Origin: Annona cherimola
Taxonomy: Eukaryota; Streptophyta; Magnoliopsida; Magnoliales; Annonaceae
DNA length: 64,000 nt
Assembly: GCA_030490835.1 (NCBI GenBank)
Contig: CM059973.1
Location: 51,030,008 to 51,094,007, forward strand
Reading direction: 5' to 3'
Position 1 is the stretch's first letter. Each line of letters opens with the position of its first letter. This document shows positions 10,513 through 23,405 of this stretch, piece after piece. The notes below the pieces were generated by a model. It was given only the letters and a program-made list of their open reading frames with translations, was not told the DNA's origin and made no database searches. Made by a program: the position numbers and the translations under genes.

Positions 10513-11877
10513 ATACCCTTGATTATGGGTTGAAAATCATAACTGAAATTTTCTTAAATCCTATGTGATGTTGCTGTTTTGATATTTAATCATGATTATA
10601 TGATGATTCATGATTAGATGAATTATATAATTTTATTTATAAAGTTTAATTTGGGGATTAATCAACCCATATCATCTAATCTACACTTAAGTGTAGTAAA
10701 TCTGAACTAGGAAAGAAAAATATGGAATAAATAGTAAATGAACGAATTGTATCATAAAAATTTCTAGAAAGACTCATGATAGTATTATTAAGGAACTACC
10801 TAATTTTTAGCTCAAAAGGATAAGCATGTTGGAAATTAAAAATCTGAGAAAATCAACCTGAACAGGGCTGAACGGGTGTTAGGATCAGCGGAACCAAATA
10901 ATTATTAATAATTTTTATACAAGGAATTTTGAGTTGAAAATTTTACAGGATATATAAGAAATATTAAGGATCACAGGAAAAAAAATAAAAATTAGGTTTT
11001 TAAGGGTATAAATATACCTAATAATTAACGTGATTTGGACTGTCTGAAAATGGATGCTGCTGTCCAGAAGGGTAAAAATACGAAAATAGATAAAAATTAT
11101 TGATTATTTGTGCTGGAAATATTTATTTTGATGAAATAATGTAGTTATTAAGTCATTTTAGAAATTTGAGATCAAAATTACTTGATTTGATATTAATTTA
11201 AGATTTTGAGAATTCAATGTGCCTGAATTCAGCATTATAGACAGCTTAAGGAATAAATCAAGATAAATGTTAAATTCAGATTTTTGGGATGTAATTTAAA
11301 TTAAAATGTGATATAAATAAGTATCATAAGTAATTATGAGGATTTAACCTATTAAAGGTGAGGTTTAGAAAGGATGGAATTTAGGGTTACGTATAAGACC
11401 CGATTTTCATGTTTTGATGTTGAAAATGTTAAATGGATTATGTGAAGGGGTAAAGCACAAAAATGCATGAAAATATGAAGGAAAAGGTGGATTAGGTTAC
11501 TTTTTTGATAAATAATGATAATCGAAAATTTTGAGATTATTATATGATGCCTATGTTATTAATGAAGTGCTTAAAATGAGCACAGATGAGTAATAAATGG
11601 AAAATATGTTAAAAATGATAAATGGAAGTAATGAACTTCCAAATAATGATTTAATTAGTGATTATTATATTTATGTAAGTTTACCCTACATAAGGGTATT
11701 AAAATGAATGAATGAATGATTTTATATGTATAGGCTATGTGCTAAGTATGAGTACCCGACTTGAAGGACAAGTGGGTCAAGCCAAGTCCAAATGAATTTA
11801 TGTAGGTTGGAAAACCTAAGGGATTTATGTATTTGAAGTTGATGTGAATAAATGAAATATTATTTTCATTTATCTAG

Positions 11878-11924
11878 GCAAAGGCAAGAAAAAGAGTGGA
11901 AGAAAAGGATTATGGCGATCTCAG
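11878..11924 (+). other. F1 exon-like block 2 (47 nt)
   Basis: Preceded by TTTCATTTATCTAG (acceptor-like) and followed by GTAAGC (donor-like). Purine-rich, GCAAAGGCAAG..ATCTCAG. Counterparts lie at 53092-53136 and 61831-61875 (F4), 37043-37087 (F2), and reverse copies near 20575-20622 (R3) and 16183-16229 (R2), all 45-48 nt with the same flanking signals. Confidence 0.5.
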
Positions 11925-12980
11925 GTAAGCAAGCGAACTTTTCAAATTACTGATTTTTCTTTATGTGATGAAATGATGATATGTCGATATTTTTATGAAT
12001 GTTTTACAAGTGGGCAAGCACAAGTTTTGGAAAATGATGGCTTTAATGAAAAGCCTTAAGGTTTGCTTCATGGGAAGCAAGCAAAACTGTTTAAAATAAA
12101 TAATTTATCTGAAGTGTTGCCAATGTTGGGAATGCTTTATGTTAATGGATTTGAGAAATTGCTTATGAGTAACAAAGTTCTCAATGAATATAATTTTAAA
12201 GGATTTTATCTTTTATGTCGATGTTTTTAAGGAATTTGCTTTTAAGTAAGCAAGTTCTTTATGATGATGTTTAAAAAGTATTTTATAAGAAAAATGGAAT
12301 TTTGCCCTTTTTCACAAAACAAGAAATGTAAATAACTTTTGAATTTCTCATATGATGTTTTACGATAAATGATTAAGATTATAAAAGAAAAAGATTGGTT
12401 TTCTATGTCATGATATTTAATTATAAATGATAATTTGTACATAGCCCGTATGTTTTGAAATGATATTCGAAAAGTTTTGATTTCCTTTAGATAAGGAAAT
12501 CTATGATAAAAATGTCTTTAAAATGTTTATACGAATGTGGTTGAATGAGATTTAAGGATGACCAACCTAATAAGTTGATGTTATACGTGGTTTGATTTCG
12601 GGTTGCTAAATGGCATGCAAAGGACTATGCAATCTCCCTTTATGTAAACAATAACATAATAGATATGTGGACAATAATCTAATTTTTAAGTTGTGGAGAA
12701 GGGGATGGTATAATTGCATAACTTTTGTAAGCAAAAGACCCTGAAATGGAAACCAAGAAAATATTAGAGAAATATATGGTTTATTTTTTGGAAAATCCAA
12801 AAGTTTTGAATTTCTTTTATTATAAGGGTTTTTAAGATGTATTGTTTCTCTCAAACATTTCAAATGTTTATCAAAATGTTTTACTCAAAATGATTCTAAA
12901 AGAATTTAAGGAAGGTCATCCTAAAATTGGATTTCAAATAACAACTTGTTTAAAGTGGGTGCGCTCGCATTACAAGTTGA

Positions 12981-13180
12981 CACGGACTGCGGTCTGTGAT
13001 GTGTTTTCAAAAATGATTTTTAAAAATATATAGACTCCGGTCTATAATGTTTTTCGAGTATGGATGCAGACTGTGGTCTGTGATCCCGGTTAAAAGAACA
13101 CGGGCTGTGGTCTGTGATCCCTGTTAAAAGAACACGGGCTGCGGTCTGTGGTTCTTTAAACCAAACGGACTGCAGTTCGT
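12981..13180 (+). repeat. Array of GGACTGCGGTCYG-type quasi-palindromes in F1
   Basis: Six to seven units (ACGGACTGCGGTCTGTGAT and variants) spaced about 35-45 bp. The unit is an imperfect inverted repeat (GGAC..GTCC). The same array occurs at 54188-54350 and 62925-63077 in F4 and, inverted, at 19283-19459 in R3. Confidence 0.85.
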
Positions 13181-13682
13181 CAAGATAATGTATGGTGCAC
13201 CAGTACAAGGAATAGGCCGGTTGTAGAGCACGGTCGGGATAGCCGGGGCCCACTCTACATATGGCCAAGTTGTTGAGGGATGGTAGGAGGCCAGCGGCGC
13301 CCTCCCTGAGATGGGAGCAGGATGACAGAACAGTTGCCAGGTTAGCGTGCTGTTAAGGATTCTCTTCCAAAAGGTAGAGTGATCACTTGCTAAGTGTCAC
13401 TACTAGATGGAGAGAAATGCATTTGCTTATGTTTTGCTTTTGAAAAGCCCAAAGATTGGGACATAAAACCATATTTTTGCAAAAGTTATCCTAAAGGGGT
13501 TTTTATGACATGGTTACCCTAAAAATAAGGTGTTTTACAAAAAGTGTAAATAATAAGGATGAAAGGAAACGTTTTTATGAAAATGCATTTATGAAAATGG
13601 TTTATGTATTTTAATTGCCTTGTTTGCTATAAACAAGTCCCAAGATGGGGATTATGAAAAAGATTTATGTCAAATTTGGTTC

Positions 13683-14174
13683 TGGACATGAGAATGTCCA
13701 TTTCAAAAAGGCTTAAACGGAAAAGTGTTTAGGACATATGAATGTCCATTGCCAAAGAAAGATATGTCAAAAATATTTTGAGACATCAAATGTCTCTTGG
13801 CTAAAGGAATTTAGGATGAAAAATATTTTTGGGTATAAAAATGTCCTTTGCCGAGAAAGGCTTATGTGTATGATGTTTTTAGGACATGATAATGTCCTTC
13901 TCTAAAAAGGTGTTATAAGGAAAAATATTTTGGACGTAAAATGTCCACTAATGAAAGATGATGTTATGTAAATGTCTTTGAACATTATAAATGTTCATAT
14001 AAGATTAAAGGAAATTAATTAAAGAGGGTAAAACGTATAAGTTTTGCCTTAACAAGCCCACACGTGGCTTGTAAATGATTTTAAGAATGATGTTTTATGA
14101 TAATGTTTAAAGACATGGAACTATCCTTATGAATAAAGATTTCACGATAATGTTTTAGGACATATGCATGTCCT
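13683..14174 (+). repeat. Array of GGACAT-N4-ATGTCC palindromes in F1
   Basis: At least six clear palindromes spaced ~50 bp, for example GGACATGAGAATGTCC (13684), GGACATATGAATGTCC, GAGACATCAAATGTCTC, AGGACATGATAATGTCCT, TGAACATTATAAATGTTCA and AGGACATATGCATGTCCT (ending 14174), plus decayed units between. Letters differ between units but symmetry is kept. Conserved in F4 (54856-55349, 63583-63899), F2 (38801-39140) and, degenerate, R3 (18605-18780). Confidence 0.85.
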
Positions 14175-14293
14175 CAAGTAAAAAAGTATTCAAGATGTTT
14201 AAGAAAAAGGTTTTAAAGGAAGTCTTGCCCTATAGACAAAATGCTTGCTTACTGAGTTGTCACTCACATTTTGTTTTTCCAAACCTTAGACAG

Positions 14294-14340
14294 GTACTGG
14301 AAAACTCAAGAAGATGCAAACCTAAGCAGGTGAAGAAAAG
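14294..14340 (+). other. F1 exon-like block 3 (47 nt)
   Basis: Preceded by a pyrimidine-rich acceptor-like TTTTCCAAACCTTAGACAG and followed by GTACGT. Counterparts at 55471-55516 (F4) and 39372-39405 (F2) keep both borders while the inner sequence changes. Confidence 0.5.
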
Positions 14341-15489
14341 GTACGTGACGGTAGCCATGTGAGCTATAAGAAATGGGATAGCATGGTTTGAAGTGCTAAG
14401 GTATGTTGATGTATATGAACTTATTTAGAATTATAAGTTCTATGTGATTCAATGATTGAATGTATGTATGTGTGGAATGTAAATGTAATTGTAGAAAAGT
14501 ATGAAGAGATGCTATGAATGAGATGATGAAATTTACTACAAGTGTATTGCCGCTTGTATGATATATGATGTTGATTGTAAAGAAATGATTGATGAATAAT
14601 GGTGTGAAATATAGAGATACGAACGATGATGAACGAAAAAAAAAATTTTGGACGAGATCCAATTAAGAACCGCCACGTGATCAGGGCAACAATCCTGATT
14701 TACATTTACCAAACAATAAGGTCTTGAAATAAGGAAGTAACATCTCAGTTTGAGGCGCCACATTTTGTGATTTAAGATAATTCATAAAATTAAGCTCAAA
14801 AAATCACCTTTTGACACCTCATATGGAGCATTTACTCAAGCAATTAAACCACTTGCTTTTTAATAAATGTTATGGTACTTTTGGGTGCACAAAGTCAATG
14901 CTACTCACCTTTTTCTGATTAAGAACTTTTCCATGGTAATTAGCTTAATCAAATCCACTCATTCCATAGATTTCGTAATTTTATTCCATCGTTTCAAATT
15001 TCATCTCAAACCGACGTTTCTACGTCAAGTTATGAACCTTTGAAATTTCCTTTGGAGTGTGAGATTAAAATACCTAAAAATAAATAATTATCACCTTAAT
15101 CTCATCACTTGTGCCTTAATCCAATCCACACATAAGGTGAGCCCAAAATCATGAGCTTTCCTTTAAAATTTCATCTCATTTCGCCTTGTAGGCGTAAAGT
15201 TATGAATTTTCTATGATTTTCAACACAATTCCATAATTTCCATTTTAATCTCCATTAATTATATCATAGAAATTAAAATAAATATTCATGTCACATTAGC
15301 ATATCCTAATCCTCATTAAGCCCCTTTAGTCATCTTGACTCACATTGGGCTTTGGCGATTTATCTTAATCACCATTTTTAATTGCAAACTAGGATTTGCA
15401 AAATATCATTAAATCATAAAAATCATCCAAAATTCATTTAATTAACACATGTGTCATATTTATAGACTTACTTGGGTCTGGGTATCACA

Positions 15490-18400
15490 AATCCCTTTCA
15501 ACACAACCGTATAAATATTTTTCAAGACATTTTCAACATAGATTTTCTTATCTAAAGGAAATCAAAACTTTTCAAATATTATTTCAAAACATATGGACTA
15601 TGTCCAAATCATTGTTTATATTTAATTATCCTTACATAGAAAATCAATCTTTTTCCGTAAATCAAATCCCATTTTCCTTTTTTTTCATAAACATAACTAT
15701 TTATCATAAAACATCATAAGAGAAAACCAAATCTTATATGCCAAAATTACTTTGTGAAAAAGGAAAAAATTCCATTTTTCTTATAAAATACTGTTGAAAC
15801 AACATCCTAAAGAACTTGCTTACTTAAAAGAAAATTCCTTAAAAACATCTACATAAAACATAAAATTCTTTAAAATTATATTCATAGAGAACTTGTTTAC
15901 TCAAAAGCAATTTCTCAATTCCATTAACATAAAGCATTCCGAACATTGGCAACACTTGAGATAAATTATTTATCTTAAACAGTGTCTCTTGCTTCCCATG
16001 AAGCAAACCTTAAGGCTTTTCATTAAAGCCATCATTTTTCAAAACTTACAACTTTTCATTAAAGCCGTCATTTTCAAAACTTGTGCTTTCCCATTCGTCA
16101 AAACATAATCATAAAAGTATTGACATAACATCATTTCAACATATAGAGAAAATTCCATAATTTGAAAAGTTCGCTTGCTTACCTGAGATCGCCTTAATCA
16201 TTTTCTTCCATTCTTTTCCTTGCCTTTGCCTAGATAAATGAAAATAACATTTCATTTATATATATCACTTCAAATGCTTATATCCCTTTGGTTTTCTAAC
16301 CTACATAAATCCATCCAGCTTAACCCACTTGTCTTTCAAGTCGGGTATTCATACTTAGCAACATAGATTATACATATCAATCATCCATTCATTCATTTTA
16401 ATACCCTTATGTAGGGTAAACTTACATAAATATAATAATCATTCATTAAATCATTATTTGGATGTTCATTACCTCAATTTATTATTTTTCACACATTGGT
16501 GCTCATTATAAGCACTTAATTAACAACTTAGGCATCATATAATAATCTCAAAATTTGAGATTGTCATTATTTACTTAAACAGCAACTTAATCCATGTTTT
16601 TCATCACTTTTTCATGCATTTTATCATTTTAACAATTTACATAAACCATATGCTATTTTCTCATGCCTATCTCTTCATACATGTCCATTTCTCAACACAT
16701 AGATCATGTGTTTCTTAAAATTTTTCAAATCAGAAACTTGTCTCTAATTCCAACATAATTAAACTCCTTAATTAGAACATAATTTAGGGTTTAATTTTCG
16801 GATTTTAATCCATTCATCATAGGGTTCCAAAACAGCAACATTAGAACCCATTTTTCATCATTTCAACGTCTCTTTTGACACTTAATTCAAAACAGTTTTC
16901 TAATCACTTAATTCCAGCAATTAATCATACTTTTCTTAACCCAAATTTAGGTTATTAACACATACTTAAAACCCAAAATTCTTTTACTTGTGAAACAGCA
17001 ACTTCATACACATTTTGGGTACCCTTTTTCACCCTTCTTTGAACGTTCCAATATGTACCCTTCAAATCAGATTTAGGGCAATCATTTCAACCCACTTTTA
17101 ATGTCCAACATGCTCTACATTTAGGGTATTTTACCCTCTTAATCATCCATAAATTATTTGGGCTAATTCATATATCATTTTTAACACAAAAATATGAAAA
17201 TCAGGTCATACGTGTAACCCTAATTCATATCCTTTCTAAATTTTATAACTTAAGCCCAAATCACCATATGTAATTCATTAAATCATGAATCATCATGTAA
17301 TCATAATTAAACATCAAAACAACAACATCACATAGGGTTTAAAAAAATTTCAATTATGATTTTCAACCCATAATCAAGGAGTATACTTACATGTATTGGA
17401 TCAAACTTGGACTCCATTTTTCCTTGCTTGGTTCCTCTTCTTTCTTTCCATTTTTCCTTATCTTTTTCTCTTCTTTTTCTCCCTTCCATGCTGCTGGAAT
17501 AAAGGGACATGCACTGCTGGAATTAGGAGCTTTGCTCGTTAGAAACATTTCTCTCTCCCACCTTTGACCCTATGGACGTGCACTCATGTATATGCTGGAT
17601 TTTCCAGCCTTGCGGGCCCCACTTTCCACATCATTTAGCAGCTAATTAAATAAATATTTATCCCCTTTAATGACATGGTAAAATATGGTCCATATAAATT
17701 TGATAATTATCTTAAAAAAATCATCAAAAATCCATATCATTAATGGACACAATCTGCCCACTCAATGGACGTCCATTTTAGCAACCCTTTGCACGTTTTT
17801 TCCACACCATTTTGACTTTAATTTATGGGTAATTAATCACCCTAGGTAATAGCCTACTTAGAGGTCATTTAGCAAATTAAAAAAAAATCATAAAAAATCA
17901 CAAAACAGCCTTGCACGTCCACATCACCTTGCTGTCCATTTCATGCAAGTTCCATGTGCCTTGGTATTTTGGCATTTTATGCCACAAAAATCCAATTCTA
18001 ATTAATGTCACTAACCACCCTTATCATGTAGCTCATTTAAATGCATAATTTGTATTTTTTAAATGTGGCGCCCCAAACCGAGACGTCACTTCCTTACCTC
18101 AAGACCTTATTGATTGGTAAATGTGAATTAGGATTGTTGCCCTGATCACGCGGTGAGATTTTAATTGGAACTCGTCCAAATTTTTTTTTCGTTTTTTCAT
18201 TCATCATTATTGCATTTATAACATAATCAATGGTACACTTGTATATATCCTTTAAACCATTTCAACATGTTGTTATACATCATAGGCCCTCTTGACCTAA
18301 TCATGACATTGCCATTCCAGACATACATTCATTCATTAGTTCTCTTAGAACTTAGAACTTTAAATAAATTCATATACGTCAGCATACCTGAATACTTTCA

Positions 18401-21400
18401 TTCATATCATTCCACTCACCATGGCTAATCCTTTTAGCCCACTTGGTACTATCTCGTACTCAACTGCTTGAGTCTTCCAGTACCTGTCTAAGGTTTGGAA
18501 AATAAAATGTGAGTGATAACTCACTAAGCAAGCATTTATCTTTTAGGGCAAGACTTCCTTGAAAATCATTTCCTAAAACAATTTTCTCATAAATCATTTT
18601 GGCCAGGGGACATTTTATGTTCCAAAACATCTTGACATAAACCATATTTGGCAATGGACATTCTCATGTCCACGAAAAGACATTTTTCCACATAAATCAT
18701 TTTGGCACTGGACGTTCATACGTACTAAAATATTTTTCCATGTAAACCTTGTTGGAAACGGATGTTTATATGTCCTAAAACATTTTCCAACATAAACCCT
18801 TTTTCATAATCCCCATCTTGGGGCTTGTTTATAACAAACAAGTCATAAATCCTTTTCATGAAAAACTTTGCATAAGAATCATTTCTTTTTATTCTTAATA
18901 TTTACACATTTTGTGTAAAACACCCCGCTTTTAGGGTAATTTATACATAATGGCTCATAAAAATCCAATTTAGGATAGCTTTTTTACATAAATGCTTTTA
19001 TATCCCAATCTTTGGGCTTTTGAAAAGAAAAACATATGCAAACGCATTTCTCCCTATCCAGTAGTGACACTTATCAAGTGATCATGCTACCTTTTGGAAG
19101 AGAATCCTTAACAGCACGCTAGCCTGGCGGCTGTTCCTTTATCCTGCTCCCATCTCAGGGAGGGCGCCGCTGACACTCCTGCTATCCCTTGGCGACTTGG
19201 CCAATGTAGAGTGGGCCCCGGTCCTCCCAACCGTGCTCTACAATCGTCCTGTTCCTTGTACTGGTGCACCATACATTATTATGACGGACCGCAGTCCGTT
19301 TAGTTTAAAGTATTACAAACCGCAACCCGTATCCTTTAAAATCGGGATCACAGACCTCAATCTGCATCCATAACTTAAAAACATCACAGACCGAAGTCTG
19401 TGTCTTTTTAAAACAAATCATTTTGAAAAAAAGCACATCACAAACCGCAGTCCGTGTCAACTTGTAAAGCGAGCGCACCCACTTGAAACAAGTTGTCATT
19501 TGAAATTTAGTTTTAGGATGACCTTCCTTAAATTCTTTCGAAAATATTTTGAGTAAAATATTTTGATAAATATTTGAAATGTTTGAGAAACAATACATCT
19601 TAAAACCCTTTTAATAAAAGAATTTCAAAACTTTTAGATTTTCAAGAATAAATCATACATTTTTCCTAGAATTTTCTTGGTTTCCATTTCGGGGCCTTTT
19701 GCTTACAAAAGTTATACAATTGTGCTAACCCCTTCTCAATCACCTTAAAATCAATTTCTTGTCCACATATCAATTTTTTCATTTTTACATAAAGGGCTTG
19801 CATAATCTTTTGCATACCATTTAGCAACCCGAAATCAAACCATTTTATGAAATCAATATAGGAGGTTGGTCATCCTTAAATCCCCATCAACACATCCGTA
19901 TAAATATTTTTCAAGATATTTTCAACATAGATTTCCTTATCTAAAGGAAATCAAAAATTTTTGAATATCATTTCAAAACATATGAACTATGTCCAAATCA
20001 TCATTTATTATTTAATTATCATGACCTAGCAAAACAAATCTTTTTCATAAATCAAATCTCCTTTTTCTTTTTTTTTTCTTTTATAACATGATTATTTATC
20101 ATTAAACATCATAAGAGAAATTCAAAACTTATTTACATTTGTTGCTTTGTGCAAAAGGGAAAAATTCTCTTTTTCTTATAAAATACTTTTGAAACAACAT
20201 CATAAAGAACTTGCTTACTTAAAAGCAAATTCTTAAAACCATCGGCATCAAACATGAAATCCTTTGAAAACATTATCATGGAGAACTTGCTTACTCATAA
20301 GCAAAATTCTCAATTCCATTAACATAAAGCATTGCCAATCTTTGGCAACACTGATGATAAAATCTTTATCTTAAAACGTATTGCTTGCTTCCCATGAAGC
20401 AAACCTTGAGGCTTTTCCTTAAAGCCAATCTTTTCCAAAACTTAAGGCTTTTCATTAAAGTCATTATTTTCAAAACTTGTGCTTGACCATTCATTTAAAC
20501 ATAATTATAAACAATTTTAATCACATATCATCACATAGAAAGAAAACATCATTTTAGAAAGTTCTCTTGCTTACCTGAGATTGCCATAATCCCTTTCCTT
20601 CCATTCTTTTCCTTGTCTTTGCCTAGATAAATGAAAATAATATTTCATTTATTTGCATCATCTTCAAATACTTATATTCCTTAGGTTTTCCAACTTACAT
20701 AAATCCATTTGGACTTATATTACACTAATTTAGCCCACTTGTCTTTCAAGTCGGGTGTTCATACGTATCATAACCTATACATATCAAATCATCCATTTCT
20801 CAATATATAAATCATGTGTTTCTTAAAATTTCTCAAAACAGAAACTTGTCGCTAATTTTAGCATGATTCAGCCCCTTAATTAACAAATAATTTAGGGTCT
20901 AGTTTCGGATTTATAATCCATTTATCATAGGGTTCCCAAAATAGCAACTTTAGAACCCGTTTTTCGTCGTTTCAATGCTCTCTTTAGCAACATGGTCTAA
21001 ACAGATTTTTAATCCAAAATTTCCAGCCTTAAACCATGCTTTTCTTAACCCAAATTTAGGGTATTAACACATGTTTAAAATTCATATATTAGTTGCTTCC
21101 AAAATAGCAACTTTCATATACATCTTGGGTACCCTTTGCACCCCTTTTTGGACATCCCTTTGCATATCTTCAAAAAAATCATATTTAGGGTAATCTTGTT
21201 TACCTCTAATAGGTTAAAACCTCATAATCACTTGTTTATATCCCATTATAAGTTAAATTCCATCACAAAAACCTGAAATTTAACACTTATCTTGATTTAT
21301 TCCTTAAGCTGTTCATAATGCTGAATTCAGGCACACTGAATTCTCAAAATCTTGAATTAATAATCAATCAAGTATTTTTGATCTAAAATTTCTACCATAC

Positions 21401-22956
21401 CTTAATAACTACATAAATTAACCAAAATAAATATTTTCAGCATGAAATATTTAGTATTTCTATTTATTTTTGTATTTTTACTCTGCTGGACAGCAGCACC
21501 CCTTTTCAGACAGCCTTAATCACGTTAATTATGGGGTATATTTATACCCATCAAAACCTAATTTTTATTTTGGTCGTGTGATCCTCAATATGTGCAGCTG
21601 ATCCTGCCAGTCGTTCAAACCTTTCAAGGTTGATTTCCCTGGATTTTTAATTTGCAACTTGCTTATCCTTTTAAGTTGAAAATTGGGTCGTTCCTTAATC
21701 ACCCCATAATGAGTATTCGCACAAATTTTCATGCTAAAAATCATTCATTAACTATTTCTTCCATATTTTAGATTTCTGCCTCATTTCTTCTAGGTTTTGC
21801 TCCCATATTTGCATCTCTTTTCAATACATATGCAAAATCCTCAATTAATACTTAATTCCAAAATGTTATTAATCTTTCTTTAGAGGTTTATTATGATTCA
21901 AAATCATGATTCCAATATCAAGAAGAAAACTTGGAAATTGGAAGGCTTAACTCAACGGGTACTTACCCGATTTCGTCGATTCTTTGCCTCGAGCTTCCCG
22001 AGCTTCTCTTTTCCTTTTTTCTTCTTCTTTTCCTCCTCTTTTCTCCTCTTCCTTGCTGGGTTGGACGTGCCCTAGCTGCTGCATTTGGAGAAAATTCCTT
22101 TTTTTCTCCCTTTTTCCTCTCTTCTTTCTCTCCTTCTCCCCCCTGCTGGAACGTCCAGACCTTGCTCTCCTTTTTTTTCTCTTTTTATATGCCACTTTTC
22201 TTGGTCCCACGCACCCCCTAGGGTATTTTAGTAAATTTTATTTTCACTTTTCCCAAATTACCCCTCTTTACTTAACTCTTAAGTAACTTCTTACTTGCCC
22301 TCCAAGAAAGCAACTTTCCATGATAATTAGCTTAATCCATTCCATTCGTCTCATAGATTTCATAATTTTATTCCATCGTTTCAAATTTCATCTGAAACCG
22401 ACGTTTCTAACTCAAGTTATAACCACTTGAATTTATCTTTTGGATTTGGGATAAAAATAATTAATTATCACCCTAATCCTATCATGGTTATCTTAATTCA
22501 ATATATTCAAAATATTGAGCCCACCTTCGTGAGCTTACCTTTCAAATTTCATCGAAATCCGCCTTGTAGGCGTCAAGTTATGAATTTTCTATCATTTTCC
22601 AACATAATTCCATAATTACACTTTAGTCTCCATAAATTAAATCATGATTATTAACATGATTATTCATGACACCTTGTCACCATTAAATCCTCATTAAGCC
22701 CCTCGAGTCATACCGACTCACTTTGGGCTCCGGCGATTAAATTTTTAATTACCATTCTTAATTAAACCCTAATTGGAAAATATCATTAAATCATAAAATC
22801 ATCCATAAATCATTCAAAATTCATTTAAATCACATATAAATCAAATATATATGTTCAATGCATACCATTGAGTCCTACATAGGTTGGGGTTTCACATTAA
22901 AAATCATAAAAATCTCATTATAGCAGCTTGACCAAACATCACTCCTTAGCTACATA
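15490..22956 (-). mobile_element. Giant LTR copy R2 (reverse, both ends missing, interrupted by R3)
   Basis: Starts in mid-LTR at a point equivalent to about 19895 of R3 and runs collinearly with R3 and R4. R3 interrupts it at 18064-22896. It stops abruptly at 22956, where the hAT-like terminus begins. Exon-like block 2 is present around 16183-16229 (- strand) and a leader block with donor-like site around 17390. No genes; short Lys-rich open frames are leader sequence. Confidence 0.8.
18064..22896 (-). mobile_element. Solo giant LTR R3 (4833 bp, reverse) with TSD TTAAA
   Basis: On + it begins TGTGGCGCCCCAAACC (inverse of the LTR 3' end) and ends GTTGGGGTTTCACA (inverse of the 5' end). TTAAA flanks it at 18059-18063 and 22897-22901, and R2 is continuous without it. 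It belongs to the subtype starting TGTGAAACCCCAACCTATG, also used by F3. It contains the GGAC..GTCC array (19283-19459), exon-like block 2 (~20575-20622), a TATA-like TATAAAAA (- strand 22189-22182) and the donor-like site (~21971). Confidence 0.93.
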
Positions 22957-23217
22957 TAGGGGTGCAACTTGGGTCGGGTAGGTCCGGGTACGGGTGGAAC
23001 CTACCCTTACCCATTTTGGCAAAACCTCTACCCTACCCTATTTTAGATAGGATCGGTCCAGAGCCTACCCTACCCAATGTTCTCAAGAGCGGGTCGGTTC
23101 CGGTTCGGTTCCTAGAACACGATCTATTTACAGCTTCAACCTTTGTAAAAAAATTCAATTTATACATACTAAAACATGAATCTGTTTAAAAAAGTGCCAC
23201 CGCCATGCAGTTATAAA

Positions 23218-23405
23218 ATTTCAGCAACGACTCACAGTAGCATGCATAATTTCAACACAATTCAATGAATTCACACTAGCATATATTTTCAGCAACAATT
23301 GACAACAGCATATTTAATTTCAGCAACAATTAACAGTAGCTTATAATTTCAGCAATAATTCAAAACAACATGTATAATTTCAGCAACAATTCATTGTAAT
23401 AATAT
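23218..23405. repeat. Imperfect ~45-bp tandem repeats
   Basis: Four to five degenerate units built on ATTTCAGCAACAATTCA plus ACAGTAGCATATA-like words, within the hAT-like fragment. Confidence 0.6.

Larger units (their letters stand above)
8946..14762 (+). mobile_element. Solo giant LTR F1 (5817 bp) with 5-bp TSD
   Basis: Begins TGTGATACCCGGACCC at 8946 and ends GGCGCCACA at 14762. TTTTG flanks both sides (8941-8945 and 14763-14767), and removing the insert restores continuous R1 sequence. There is no internal region, so it is a solo LTR from intra-element recombination. The nearly 5.8-kb length is very large for an LTR; the LTR pair of F4 (same family) is followed by a Met-type primer site, placing the family in Ty3/gypsy. 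It holds no gene; the notable content is the exon-like blocks and palindrome arrays listed separately. Confidence 0.93.
6471..15489 (-). mobile_element. Giant LTR copy R1 (reverse; interrupted by F1, left side broken by the Sirevirus)
   Basis: Collinear with other reverse giant LTR copies (R3, R4, R5). Its LTR 5' terminus is the inverted TGTGATACCC.. end, seen on + as GGGTATCACA finishing at 15489. F1 interrupts it at 8946-14762; sequence on both sides joins smoothly. Relative to R5 it jumps from the GTCACCCC segment (6476) straight to the segment equivalent to ~17040 of R2, so the second exon-like block is missing. It carries two promoter/leader modules (separate entries). R1 appears to have inserted into R2, because R2 homology resumes at 15490. 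No protein-coding capacity. Confidence 0.8.

Noticed and set aside
13683..14174. CRISPR-like array
   Set aside because: Plant nuclear repeat; units are variable palindromes, spacers are conserved between LTR copies rather than unique.
10314..14340. A conserved multi-exon protein gene inside the giant LTR
   Set aside because: In F1 the joined blocks stay open to a TGA in block 3, but block lengths vary (34-48 nt) and the frame is broken or shifted in F4, so coding is not conserved; an untranslated spliced leader is more likely.
21893..22286. Overlapping Phe/Ser-rich frames on +
   Set aside because: Antisense of the purine-rich leader of giant LTR R3; equivalents in other copies are not kept open.
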